Made by a program: the position numbers and the translations under genes. From the NCBI GenBank assembly GCA_023248495.1, contig JAHFEK010000012.1, forward strand, positions 1 through 54,568: 54,568 nt of DNA. The letters are read 5' to 3'. This document shows positions 38,599 through 46,800 of the stretch, piece after piece. The notes beneath the pieces are model-generated. The model saw only the letters and a list, made by a program, of their open reading frames with translations, did not search any database and was not told the DNA's origin. How positions within the stretch are numbered: position 1 is the stretch's first letter; each line of letters begins with the position of its first letter. The stretch is from Nitrospinales bacterium (lineage in GTDB: Bacteria; Nitrospinota_A; UBA7883; JACRGQ01).

Positions 38599-41004
38599 GT
38601 GGAGGAGATTGAATTCCACATAGGCCGCTTGAAGGCCCCGGATTTTTCCACCCGCCGCCAGAGCGCCGAACTGCTGGGCGAGTTCGGCGATCCCCGCGCC
38701 GTGAAGCCGCTGCTCCGGATGCTGGGGGACGATTACTGGCAGGTGCGCAACACCGTCGTGGAGGCGCTCCTTAAAATCCGCGACCGCTCCACCATCGGCG
38801 CCCTGCTGGTATGCCTGCGCGATGAAGATCCCGGCGTGCGCAACACGGCCATGGCGGTGTTGAACGAAATGCGGGAGGATGTCGCCGCGCCGCTCACCCT
38901 TCTGCTTGCCAGCGATCCGGCGGAGGATGTGCGCATTTTCAGCGCCAACACATTGGGGCGGCTGAGGACGCGCGAAGCGGTGCCGGGCCTCGTCGCGGGG
39001 CTTGCGGACGCCGACGAAAATGTCCGCTACGCCTGCGCGGAAGGGCTGGGCCGCCTAGGGGGGCATGATGCCACCATGCCGCTGTTGGCGGCGATGGGGC
39101 GGGAGGATGTTTGGGGCCGGTTTCCTTATATCACGGCGCTCGGGCTCATCGGCGACGAGCGGGCTTGCCCCGCGCTGATCGCGTTGCTTGAAGACGAAGT
39201 GCTATCGCTTCCAGCCATGGTTGCCCTTGGACAGATCGGCGATATGGCCGGGCTGTTGCCGCTGGCGGCGTTGCTTGAAATAACGCGGGATCCCGCCGCG
39301 CTTCGCGCGTGCATTGCGGCAATCGCCAGCATCGAGAAGAAAACAGAATATTTTTCCAAGGTGGAGCGGCAAAGTTTCTTCCATGACCGCGCCACCGGGG
39401 TGATAAAAAACCTCGACGCCGGGCACATCATGGATACGCTCATCGGGATGCTGCAGGGCGGCAATGGGCAGGAAGTTTCCGCAGCCCTGTTGATGCTGCG
39501 GCTGATCAAGGCGAATGTGCCGGTTGAACGGTTGTTCCCCCTGTTGGGGGATGAAACGCTGGAAGAGGAAGTGCGCGACATTATTGCGCGGCAGGGTGAG
39601 AGTGCGCTGCCGGCCATACGCCTTGCGCTGGCGCGGCACGACGCGCCGAATGTGAACCAGCTTTTGCGTCTATTGGGCGTGCTGGGAGGCGCCGGGGATG
39701 CCAAGGCAGTCACGCCGTTTCTGGAATCGCCGGAAACGGAGGTGGTTTGCGACGCGCTCAAATGTCTCGGCATGTTGGGGGACGATGCGCTATTCGATCT
39801 GATGAGGCCGTTTCTTGCCGCTTCCGATGAGAGCGTGCGCAACGCCGCGGTGGGGGGGGTATCGCTGCTGAAAAAAACGCCCGCGGTTGTGCGCCGGGTG
39901 TTCGATTTATTGAAATCGGAAGATAGCCAAATTCGCCGCGGCGGATACCGGATTCTCGGGTTTCTTTCCTCGCAACAAACGGTGGATCATTTGATACATG
40001 GGTTGGCGGACCGCGCCGCCGCGGTGCGCGCCGCCGCCACGCAGTCGTTGGGGTATGTGGGGGTTGCCCACCGCGAGGTGTTGCAGCGGCGGGAATGTCT
40101 GGAGGCGCTGGGACGCCTTACCCTGGACGAGGATCCTATGGTGCGTATCGAGGGGGCGTTGGCGTTCGCCCGGATCAACCAGCCCGGCGTTCATGCCCTG
40201 CTGCTGGACATGTTGAAGGAAACCGATCCCGCCGTGCGCGACCATGTGATCCGCGCCGTGGGCCGGTGCCGGTTGAAGCGGGCCGAACCGCAATTGGTGA
40301 CGCTGTTGGCGGCCGAGAAGAACCCGGAGCAGAAAATATTTCTTTGCATTGCGTTGAGGGGGTGCGGCGGCGCGGAGGCGTTGCCGCGGCTTGAGGAGCA
40401 ATTGGACGATCCCGCCCCTGAAGTGGCGGCGGAGGCGGCGATGGCCATCGGCGCCGTTGGCGGTGAATCGGCGGTTGCCCGTCTGCTTCCGCGTCTTGAG
40501 CACCCGAGTTGGATTGTGCAAGACGCGGTTATCCGCGTGTTGGCCGAGATACCGTCACCCCGTTGCTCGGCGGCGGTGGCCCGTTTTATTCAGGGATTGA
40601 AGCACGACATGAACCGCGGCCTCTTGTTGCGCGCCGCGATTCGCGCGTTGGGCCGTATCGGGAGCGCCGCGGAGGCGGGATTGGTTCTCGGCTTTTTGGG
40701 GGATGACGCATGCCAGTACGAAGCGTTTGACGCGGTGTGGCGCATCGCGGAGCGCAGCGGCCATGCCATCCGCCCCGGTGATTTTGTTTCTCCAACGGCG
40801 CGCCGGTTGGCTTGTTCCGCCGCCGCCGTTTCGCCCGCGCCGGAGCTTGTTCCGATGCTGGCGGATACGTACCCGACGGTACGGCGCGCGGCGGCGCTGG
40901 CGTTATCGGGGCGCAAGGATGGCGGCGCGGCGGCGCTGGCGCGGCAACGGTGCGAAAACGATGACGATTTTTGGCTGCGGGAAATCGCGAAAACTTTTCA
41001 ATGA
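38599..41004 (+). CDS. Large HEAT-repeat protein
   Basis: 801 residues composed almost wholly of HEAT (PBS-lyase-like) repeats of about 31 residues, some 20-25 copies, with the pattern DPxVRxxAxxALGxxG throughout (for example GDPRAVKPLLRMLGDDYWQV). No catalytic motif and no membrane segment; a protein-binding scaffold. GTG 38599 is used, with GGAGG 11 bases upstream; a TATAAT lies at 38534-38539. It opens an operon with STAS, cheR, cheB, cheY and ODP genes, separated from the STAS gene by 16 bases, so it probably works with this signalling set. Confidence 0.88.
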   Translation: MEEIEFHIGRLKAPDFSTRRQSAELLGEFGDPRAVKPLLRMLGDDYWQVRNTVVEALLKIRDRSTIGALLVCLRDEDPGVRNTAMAVLNEMREDVAAPLTLLLASDPAEDVRIFSANTLGRLRTREAVPGLVAGLADADENVRYACAEGLGRLGGHDATMPLLAAMGREDVWGRFPYITALGLIGDERACPALIALLEDEVLSLPAMVALGQIGDMAGLLPLAALLEITRDPAALRACIAAIASIEKKTEYFSKVERQSFFHDRATGVIKNLDAGHIMDTLIGMLQGGNGQEVSAALLMLRLIKANVPVERLFPLLGDETLEEEVRDIIARQGESALPAIRLALARHDAPNVNQLLRLLGVLGGAGDAKAVTPFLESPETEVVCDALKCLGMLGDDALFDLMRPFLAASDESVRNAAVGGVSLLKKTPAVVRRVFDLLKSEDSQIRRGGYRILGFLSSQQTVDHLIHGLADRAAAVRAAATQSLGYVGVAHREVLQRRECLEALGRLTLDEDPMVRIEGALAFARINQPGVHALLLDMLKETDPAVRDHVIRAVGRCRLKRAEPQLVTLLAAEKNPEQKIFLCIALRGCGGAEALPRLEEQLDDPAPEVAAEAAMAIGAVGGESAVARLLPRLEHPSWIVQDAVIRVLAEIPSPRCSAAVARFIQGLKHDMNRGLLLRAAIRALGRIGSAAEAGLVLGFLGDDACQYEAFDAVWRIAERSGHAIRPGDFVSPTARRLACSAAAVSPAPELVPMLADTYPTVRRAAALALSGRKDGGAAALARQRCENDDDFWLREIAKTFQ

Positions 41005-41020
41005 TTCGGAGGAATGCCGC

Positions 41021-41353
41021 ATGAAGATAGTGCAGGAGACTTTTGGAAACGTAAAATTACTGCGGCTGGACGGCAAGCTGGACGTGCATTCAACTCCCGC
41101 CGTGCTGGCATTGATGGGTGAATTGACCGCCGATAATTACATTAACATGGTGATTGATATGCGGCAGGTCGCATTCATCTCCAGCTACGGGGTGGGGGCA
41201 ATGGTCACCATCCTTAAGAGTATCCGCGAACGGGGAGGGCACCTGAAGCTGGCGGCACTGCGCCCCGAAGTGAAGGTGCCATTCGAAATCACCGGGCTGA
41301 TGCCGCAGTTTGAAATCCACGACAGCGTCGAAAACGCCATCGGCAGCTTCTAA
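41021..41353 (+). CDS. STAS-domain protein (anti-sigma factor antagonist-like)
   Basis: 110 residues, the length of SpoIIAA/RsbV proteins. A single STAS domain: KLLRLDGKLDVHSTPAV at the N-terminus, then VIDMRQVAFISSYGVGAMV, where the Ser-Ser pair sits at the usual phospho-acceptor site before a Gly. GGAGG precedes ATG 41021. In related systems the serine is phosphorylated by an RsbW-like kinase; such a kinase is encoded at 30342-30962. Here it lies between the HEAT gene and cheR, as in the scaffolds of chemotaxis-like operons. Confidence 0.85.
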   Translation: MKIVQETFGNVKLLRLDGKLDVHSTPAVLALMGELTADNYINMVIDMRQVAFISSYGVGAMVTILKSIRERGGHLKLAALRPEVKVPFEITGLMPQFEIHDSVENAIGSF

Positions 41354-41385
41354 ACGGCGATAACGGAAGAACGGGGGAAGCGGCG

Positions 41386-42237
41386 TTGGCATTCCAGATA
41401 TCCGAAGAGGAATTAGCCCTCCTGACGGGATATATCAGGGATTACGCCGGCCTTGTATTCAGCGGCCCCCAGGAACACCTGTTTCACCGGCGGGTGAAAA
41501 AGCGGATCGACGCCAACATGCTGCAAAGCGCGCGCGAATATTAACATTTCATCCGCTTTGACCCGAAACGCGGCGACGAGATGCGCGAACTCATCAACCT
41601 CATCACGGTGAACGAAACCTATTTTTTCCGCGAAGCGCCGCAGATGGCGCTTTTCAAAGACGAGTTGCTTCCCCTTCTCAGGGAAAAAAACCGGCAAGAA
41701 AAGACGATTCGCATTTGGAGCGCGGCCTGTTCAAACGGGGCCGAGCCGTACAGCATCGCGATTCTGATCAGGGAATCCGGCCTGTTCACGGACGGCGGCT
41801 GGCGCGTGGAACTGTACGGCACCGACATCAACGCCGAGGCCATTCAGACCGCGCGCTTGGGGCTGTATACCGCGAACGCGTTCCGCGGCGTCGACGGGGC
41901 GATCCAGAACAAATATTTCTCCTTGAAGGAGCCGGGGGTGTGGGAGCTGGATCCCGGGATCCGCCAGATGGTCCATTTTTCGCTGTTGAATCTGTATAAC
42001 CCGGCGCAGATAAAGCTCATGCGCAACATGGATGTCATATTGTGCCGTAATGTGCTGATCTATTTCGACACCGAAGGAAAAAAACAGGTGAGCGAACATT
42101 TGTACGGCTCGTTGCGTCCCTCCGGTTACCTCGTGATCGGCCAAAGCGAATCGCTTTTTAAGGTGACCACCCTGTACAAGATGGCGCCGATGGGCAACGT
42201 GCTGGTATACCAGCGCCCGGCGGAAGAGGCGGATTGA
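41386..42237 (+). pseudogene. cheR: CheR chemotaxis protein methyltransferase, interrupted by in-frame TAA
   Basis: CheR methylates glutamates of chemoreceptors with S-adenosylmethionine. Reading from TTG 41386 (GGGGGA upstream) gives the normal N-terminal domain (SEEELALLTGYIRDYAGLVF), then a TAA at 41542-41544 directly after REY, where CheR proteins have another tyrosine. The same frame continues without a break: RFDPKRGDEMRELI, TVNETYFFRE, IWSAACSNGAEPYS (SAM site), YGTDINAEAI and CRNVLIYFD. A single base change explains the stop. Either a pseudogene, a sequencing error, or two peptides with restart at ATG 41581. The catalytic part is complete. Confidence 0.85.
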
Positions 42238-42238
42238 T

Positions 42239-43297
42239 ATGACCGGCATTGCGCGAATCCGGGTGTTGGTGGTGGACGATTCGCCGTTCATGCGGATGGC
42301 GATCAGCCGCACGCTGGAGCCGTCGCCGGCCATTGAAGTGGTGGGGCATGCGCGCAACGGCGTGGAGGCGCTGGAAAAGGCGCGGGTGTTGAATCCCGAC
42401 GTGATCACTCTTGATATTGAAATGCCGATGATGGGCGGGCTGGAGACGCTGAAGGCGATCATGGCCTGGCCCCGGCCCATTCCCTGCGTGATGGTGAGCT
42501 CGCTTACCACCGAGGGGGCCGAGATAACCCTCACCGCTCTGGACGAGGGGGCGATCGATTTTATCACCAAGCCCTCATCGCTGGCGGGGATGGATATCGG
42601 CCGTCTGCAACGGGATCTCATGGAAAAAATTCTGGTGGCCGCGCGTATCGCCCCCGCCCGGCTCAAGGGGCGGGTGGGGCCTTCTCCGTTGCTTACCCCC
42701 TTGCGGCTGGGGCCCACAACCGGGAAACGGGGGGTGGAGGTGGTCTGCATTGGCATATCCACCGGCGGTCCGGCGGCCTTACAGCGGATTATTCCGGCGT
42801 TACCGGCTAATTTACCCGTGGCGGTGGTGGTTGCCCAGCATATGCCCCCCGGTTTTACCAAGTCTATGGCCGAGCGGATAAACAAGGTGAGCGCCATCGA
42901 AGTGAAGGAAGCCGAGGAAGGGGATATTATTTCACCGGGGAGGGTGTTGTTAGCCAAATCCGGGATGCACCTCGTATTTAACGAGAAATACGGCAAGAAG
43001 ATAGCCCATATCACCCACCGCCCGGAGGCGGAAAATTATTTTCCCAGCGTCAACGTGCTTTTCGAATCGGCGTCCCGCTTCTTTGGCAAGAGGACATTGC
43101 CGGTGGTGATGACCGGCATGGGAACCGACGGCACCGAAGGGCTGAAAATTCTGAAAAAACAGGGCACGTTCGCCCTGGCGCAGTCGGAGGAAAGCTGCGC
43201 GGTCTATGGGATGCCGAAATCGGCCATTGATGAAGGGCTGATCGATCGGATTGAGGGGCTGGAGAATATGGCGGGAGCGATAATTGAAGAACTGTAA
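42239..43297 (+). CDS. cheB: Chemotaxis response regulator protein-glutamate methylesterase
   Basis: Removes methyl groups from, and deamidates, chemoreceptors. 352 residues: a receiver (DDSP at 13-16, phospho-acceptor Asp59 in TLDIEMPMMGG) and a catalytic domain with the triad Ser174 (GISTGGP), His201 (AQHMPPGFT) and Asp297 (GMGTDG). The domain order is standard. It starts two bases after cheR, with which it balances methylation, and is followed by cheY. Confidence 0.97.
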   Translation: MTGIARIRVLVVDDSPFMRMAISRTLEPSPAIEVVGHARNGVEALEKARVLNPDVITLDIEMPMMGGLETLKAIMAWPRPIPCVMVSSLTTEGAEITLTALDEGAIDFITKPSSLAGMDIGRLQRDLMEKILVAARIAPARLKGRVGPSPLLTPLRLGPTTGKRGVEVVCIGISTGGPAALQRIIPALPANLPVAVVVAQHMPPGFTKSMAERINKVSAIEVKEAEEGDIISPGRVLLAKSGMHLVFNEKYGKKIAHITHRPEAENYFPSVNVLFESASRFFGKRTLPVVMTGMGTDGTEGLKILKKQGTFALAQSEESCAVYGMPKSAIDEGLIDRIEGLENMAGAIIEEL

Positions 43298-43342
43298 GGC
43301 GGTTATGGGACGGCAATCGGTATTATGTATAATAGGCGGGCC

Positions 43343-43720
43343 ATGAATACAACGAAGACGGTGCTAATAATCGACGATTCGCCCACCTTTCGCACGATGG
43401 TGAGCTTCGCGTTGAAAAAAATCGCCCATTTTGGGAACGAGATACAGGCGGCCGACGGGCTGGAGGCGCTTGATGCGCTGGCCAAAAACGATGTTCACTT
43501 GATGATCTGCGACGTGAATATGCCGAACATGAACGGCCTGGAATTCCTCAAGACAGTGAAAGCGGACGAGAAGCATAAGCGGATACCCGTGATTATGCTT
43601 ACCACCGAAGGGAAGGACGAGGATCGGGAGCGGGCCATGAAGCTGGGGGCCGATGCCTATTTGAACAAGCCGTTCAAACCGAACGCCCTCAAAGCAGAGA
43701 TCGAACGGCTTCTTCCCTGA
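43343..43720 (+). CDS. cheY: CheY-type response regulator
   Basis: 125 residues, one receiver domain and no output domain. The acidic pair Asp11-Asp12, phospho-acceptor Asp57 (ICDVNMPNMNG) and Lys in LNKPF are all present, with Thr in MLTTEGKDED. ATG 43343 is chosen over an upstream ATG at 43325, since the family N-terminus begins there. It follows cheB by 45 bases. It probably signals to a flagellar motor or another effector; the cognate cheA is not in the window. Confidence 0.93.
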   Translation: MNTTKTVLIIDDSPTFRTMVSFALKKIAHFGNEIQAADGLEALDALAKNDVHLMICDVNMPNMNGLEFLKTVKADEKHKRIPVIMLTTEGKDEDRERAMKLGADAYLNKPFKPNALKAEIERLLP

Positions 43721-43775
43721 TTTTTTCTTTCGCGTCCCGGGGTGTAAATGCGGTTTGACGATGGAGGATGTCAGC

Positions 43776-44555
43776 GTGGCGGTAAGTTATAATTCGAGCG
43801 ACCCGGTGGAGATTGCGCCGGGGGTGTTTCATCTGGGGGTGCAGGACAAGCCGAACAGCTTCAACAACATCCCGTATCTTATCGTGGACGGCGATGAGGC
43901 GGTGGTTATCGATCCCGGCTCGGCCAAGCCCGAGTTTTTCGAGGTGGTGTTGGCGAAAATACGCAAGGCGGCCGATATGCGCAAAATCAAACATATCATC
44001 GTCCAGCACCAAGACCCCGATCTTTGCGCCGCCATTCCGCTGATAGAGCCGTATTGCGCGTCCGACGTTCAGGTTCACGCCCCTCTGGAGGCGAAGGTGC
44101 TGGTGCAACACTATGATTTCAAGGCGAGGTTGCACCCTCTGGACGATGGGGATGCGCTCACCTTCGGCAACGGCCGCGTTTTGCGGTTCATCATGACCCC
44201 CTACTGTCATTTCATCGGCTCGATGGTGACTTACGACCTCAAGACGAAAATAGTTTTTTCGTCCGATGCTTTCGGCGGGTTTACCGGCGCGGCGGATCTT
44301 TTTGCGGGGCCGGATTATCCCATCCAGCTCACGTCGTTTCTGGGGCAGTACCTCGGCTCGAAGCGCGCGCTGGAGTACGCCCTCAAAAGGTTGGAACAAC
44401 TGGCGGCCGGCCCCGGCATTGAAATGATTTGTCCGCAGCACGGCTGTATCATCCCGCGGGAACTTATTGCCACCTATATTGAAGCCGCCCACGGATTGCA
44501 CGTCGGCGGAGAAGTGGACGCGTTGGCCGCCAAGCATGGCATTTCACTGGACTGA
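43776..44555 (+). CDS. ODP-family di-iron MBL-fold protein (oxygen-binding di-iron domain)
   Basis: 259 residues from GTG 43776, with GGAGG eight bases upstream; TTG 43755 and ATG 43761 are in frame but lack it. Metallo-beta-lactamase fold without the flavodoxin domain of FprA-type flavodiiron proteins. The six di-iron ligands fall at the expected spacing: His78, Asp80 and Asp82 (in VQHQDPD), His145 (YCHFIG), Asp164 (SSDAFG) and His222 (PQHGC). In Treponema denticola an ODP protein senses oxygen/iron for chemotaxis. Its place right after cheB and cheY supports the same role here; an oxygen-reducing enzyme is the alternative. Confidence 0.85.
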   Translation: MAVSYNSSDPVEIAPGVFHLGVQDKPNSFNNIPYLIVDGDEAVVIDPGSAKPEFFEVVLAKIRKAADMRKIKHIIVQHQDPDLCAAIPLIEPYCASDVQVHAPLEAKVLVQHYDFKARLHPLDDGDALTFGNGRVLRFIMTPYCHFIGSMVTYDLKTKIVFSSDAFGGFTGAADLFAGPDYPIQLTSFLGQYLGSKRALEYALKRLEQLAAGPGIEMICPQHGCIIPRELIATYIEAAHGLHVGGEVDALAAKHGISLD

Positions 44556-44570
44556 GGGGAGCGGCGGGCA

Positions 44571-44813
44571 ATGAAATTCAGGGCGGTGATCGAAGAAATA
44601 CTGGCGACGGCCCTGAAAGTTACCAATGAAAGGGAACGGCTCTCGGTGGCCTTCAAAATATCCGGCATCAACCTCGATGCCGATATGCGCATTACGGATA
44701 TTAACGGCGATCCGCAAAAAGCGCTGCAAAGGCTGATGCACAATCTTTCCGAGCTTGCGGTGGTGAAAATCAGCGCCAAGCAGATTATCCGCAGGGCCGG
44801 GCTGACGTTGTAG
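44571..44813 (+). CDS. Small protein of unknown function following ODP
   Basis: 80 residues, not recognised. It starts 15 bases after the ODP stop with GAGGGGAG upstream of ATG 44571, so it belongs to the operon. It has an N-terminal helix (residues about 1-20), a short strand region in the middle (VAFKISGINLDADMRITDI) and a C-terminal helix ending IIRRAGLTL; there is no cysteine or membrane segment. A small partner for ODP or the chemotaxis proteins is possible. It is convergent with manC, 12 bases away. Confidence 0.65.
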   Translation: MKFRAVIEEILATALKVTNERERLSVAFKISGINLDADMRITDINGDPQKALQRLMHNLSELAVVKISAKQIIRRAGLTL

Positions 44814-44825
44814 CGCGCCGCGATA

Positions 44826-45893
44826 TCACAGATAGCTGTGGAGACCGCGGCGTTCCATCTCTTCCACGAGGTTCTTAATCTCCTGCGCTTTTTCCTTTTT
44901 GGTGATAAGGATGGCATCGTCGGTCTCGACGATAATGAGGTTTTCCACGCCTAAAAGAGCCACCAGTTTTTTGGACACCACCGTGTTGCCCTCGGCGGCA
45001 ATCGCGACGATATCGCAGCCGCGCGCGCGGTTTTCTTTTTCGTCGGCCGTCCAGAGCTCGTCGGTGGCGTCCCAACTGCCGATGTCGCTCCAATTGAAAC
45101 CGGCGGCGATAATGGCCGTTTCCCCCGCGAGTTTTTCCATGATGCCGTGGTCGATGGAGACCGCCTCGGCGACGGCATAATATTCGTTAAGGTCTTCCGG
45201 ACCCTTGTTCCCTTTGGCATAGCGTTCCCAGGCGGTGAAAAGGTTCGGCAGGTGGCGGCGCATTTTTTCCACATATACGTCGGCGCGGAAAATGAACATG
45301 CCGCTGTTCCAAAGATAGCGGCCGGTGCCGAGGTAATCCTTGGCCTTTTTGAGGTTCGGTTTTTCCTTAAAGGAGGCGACGCCGTAGGCGCGCCCATCCA
45401 GCTTTTGGCCCACCTCGATATAGCCGAAGCCGGTTTCGGGACGGGTGGGACGGATGCCGAAAATGGCGAGTACCCGCCGGGCATCCGCCAGCCGCGCGCC
45501 CTCTTCAAGATCGGCCAGGAACTTATCGCGCGGCGCGATGATGTGGTCGGAAGGGAGCACCACCATGATACCGTTCGGATCTTTGTCAATAATGTGGGCG
45601 GCGGCCAGGGCGATGGCGGGGGCGGTGTTTTTGCCGACCGGTTCGACGAGGATATTTTGCGGCGGGATGTCCGAAAGGACTTCCCGCACTTCACCGGCAT
45701 GACTTTCAGCGGTCACCACGAATAGCCGCCCGGTGGTGGTCAACGGCAGCACGCGTTCGGCGGTTTGCCGCAGAAGGGAAGTATCCCCTAGAAAATTAAG
45801 CAGGTGCTTGGGCCGGGCTTTGCGTGACAGCGGCCAAAACCGTGTTCCCCGTCCACCGGCGATGATGACCCCATAAAGACGTTCTTTAAACAC
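44826..45893 (-). CDS. manC: Mannose-1-phosphate guanylyltransferase
   Basis: Makes GDP-mannose from mannose-1-phosphate and GTP for cell-surface polysaccharides. 355 residues from GTG 45893, with GGGGAG eight bases upstream; the longer upstream frame overlaps pgpA and is rejected. The nucleotidyltransferase signature AGGRGTRFWPLSRKARPKHLL is at the N-terminus (quoted as a region, residues about 9-29), with VEPVGKNTAPAIALAA and VLPSDHII further on. It is the single-domain type without the isomerase part of ManC/AlgA fusions. It lies downstream of pgpA on the same strand. Confidence 0.9.
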   Translation of the reverse strand: MFKERLYGVIIAGGRGTRFWPLSRKARPKHLLNFLGDTSLLRQTAERVLPLTTTGRLFVVTAESHAGEVREVLSDIPPQNILVEPVGKNTAPAIALAAAHIIDKDPNGIMVVLPSDHIIAPRDKFLADLEEGARLADARRVLAIFGIRPTRPETGFGYIEVGQKLDGRAYGVASFKEKPNLKKAKDYLGTGRYLWNSGMFIFRADVYVEKMRRHLPNLFTAWERYAKGNKGPEDLNEYYAVAEAVSIDHGIMEKLAGETAIIAAGFNWSDIGSWDATDELWTADEKENRARGCDIVAIAAEGNTVVSKKLVALLGVENLIIVETDDAILITKKEKAQEIKNLVEEMERRGLHSYL

Positions 45894-45957
45894 GCTATGT
45901 TCTCCCCAAAGGTATTGTCCGATTATAAGGGGCCGGGCCGCCCCTTTTCCGTAAAAA

Positions 45958-46419
45958 TCAGATGACCATGAGAATAATTTGCAGCACCGCCAATGCCAGC
46001 AGGCCGGCTGCCACGTCATCCAGCATGACCCCGGCTCCCCCTTTGAGCTTTTCAAAGGTCGATATCGGCCAGAATTTGGTTATGTCGAACAGCCTGAAAA
46101 GCCCGAATCCGGCAAGTATCGCCCACCAGGCCGGAGGCGCCATAAATAGGGCGATAAGTTGCCCCGCGATTTCGTCTATCACGATATGTTTGCTGTCTTT
46201 TTGGCCGAATAGCGTTTCCGCCCGGCCGGAAATCCATATTCCCGCCAGCGTCACCGCCAGCGTCACCGCGGCATAGGCGGGCCAGCCAAGCGGGCGCAAA
46301 AGGAAATAGGCCGCCACCCCCACCGCCGATCCTGCGGTGCCAGGGGCAACGGAACTGTAGCCGGAATAAAACCCGGTGGCGAAAAACAGAACCAGCCGAT
46401 CGGAGGCGCTTTGTGGCAT
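45958..46419 (-). CDS. pgpA: Phosphatidylglycerophosphatase A
   Basis: Membrane phosphatase producing phosphatidylglycerol. 153 residues from ATG 46419, the usual PgpA length. ATGFYSGYSSVAPGTAGS, the Gly/Pro-rich signature, is at residues about 14-31; KHIVIDEIAGQLIAL holds the conserved acidic pair, and RLFDITKFWP, LKGGAGVMLDDVAAG are typical. Four hydrophobic segments. It is divergent from acpP, about 140 bases away, and upstream of manC on the same strand. Confidence 0.92.
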   Translation of the reverse strand: MPQSASDRLVLFFATGFYSGYSSVAPGTAGSAVGVAAYFLLRPLGWPAYAAVTLAVTLAGIWISGRAETLFGQKDSKHIVIDEIAGQLIALFMAPPAWWAILAGFGLFRLFDITKFWPISTFEKLKGGAGVMLDDVAAGLLALAVLQIILMVI

Positions 46420-46560
46420 TTTGCGCAGTGTAGCACAAGGGGCGGGAAATATTCCCCCTTGCGGCGGCGGGCAAATTGTTCCATATTGTAAAAAGCCGCT
46501 TTTAAAAGTCACACAAAATGATAGAATACACCCGCTTTTTATTAAGGAGGATTTACAAGC

Positions 46561-46794
46561 ATGAACATTGAAGAGAAAGTTAAGGAAATAATCGCCGAAC
46601 AGTTGGACGTGGACGCCGAAGAGGTTACTTCGGACGCTTCGTTCATCGAGGATCTCGGCGCCGACTCGCTCGACACCGCCGAGCTGGTTATGGCGTTTGA
46701 AGAGGCGTTTGACATCGAAATTCCGGATAACGATGCGGAAAAAATCCAGAAAGTGAAAGACGCCGTCGACTATATCAAGTCAAAGAAGTCCTGA
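46561..46794 (+). CDS. acpP: Acyl carrier protein
   Basis: 77-residue acidic carrier of growing fatty acids. Ser36 in GADSLDT takes the 4'-phosphopantetheine arm; the acidic helices and the VDYIKSKKS end are typical. A strong AAGGAGG (46544-46550) precedes ATG 46561, fitting the high expression of this gene. It is followed six bases later by fabF, with which it forms an operon (acpP-fabF-rnc, a common arrangement). Confidence 0.97.
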   Translation: MNIEEKVKEIIAEQLDVDAEEVTSDASFIEDLGADSLDTAELVMAFEEAFDIEIPDNDAEKIQKVKDAVDYIKSKKS

Positions 46795-46800
46795 TCTTTC

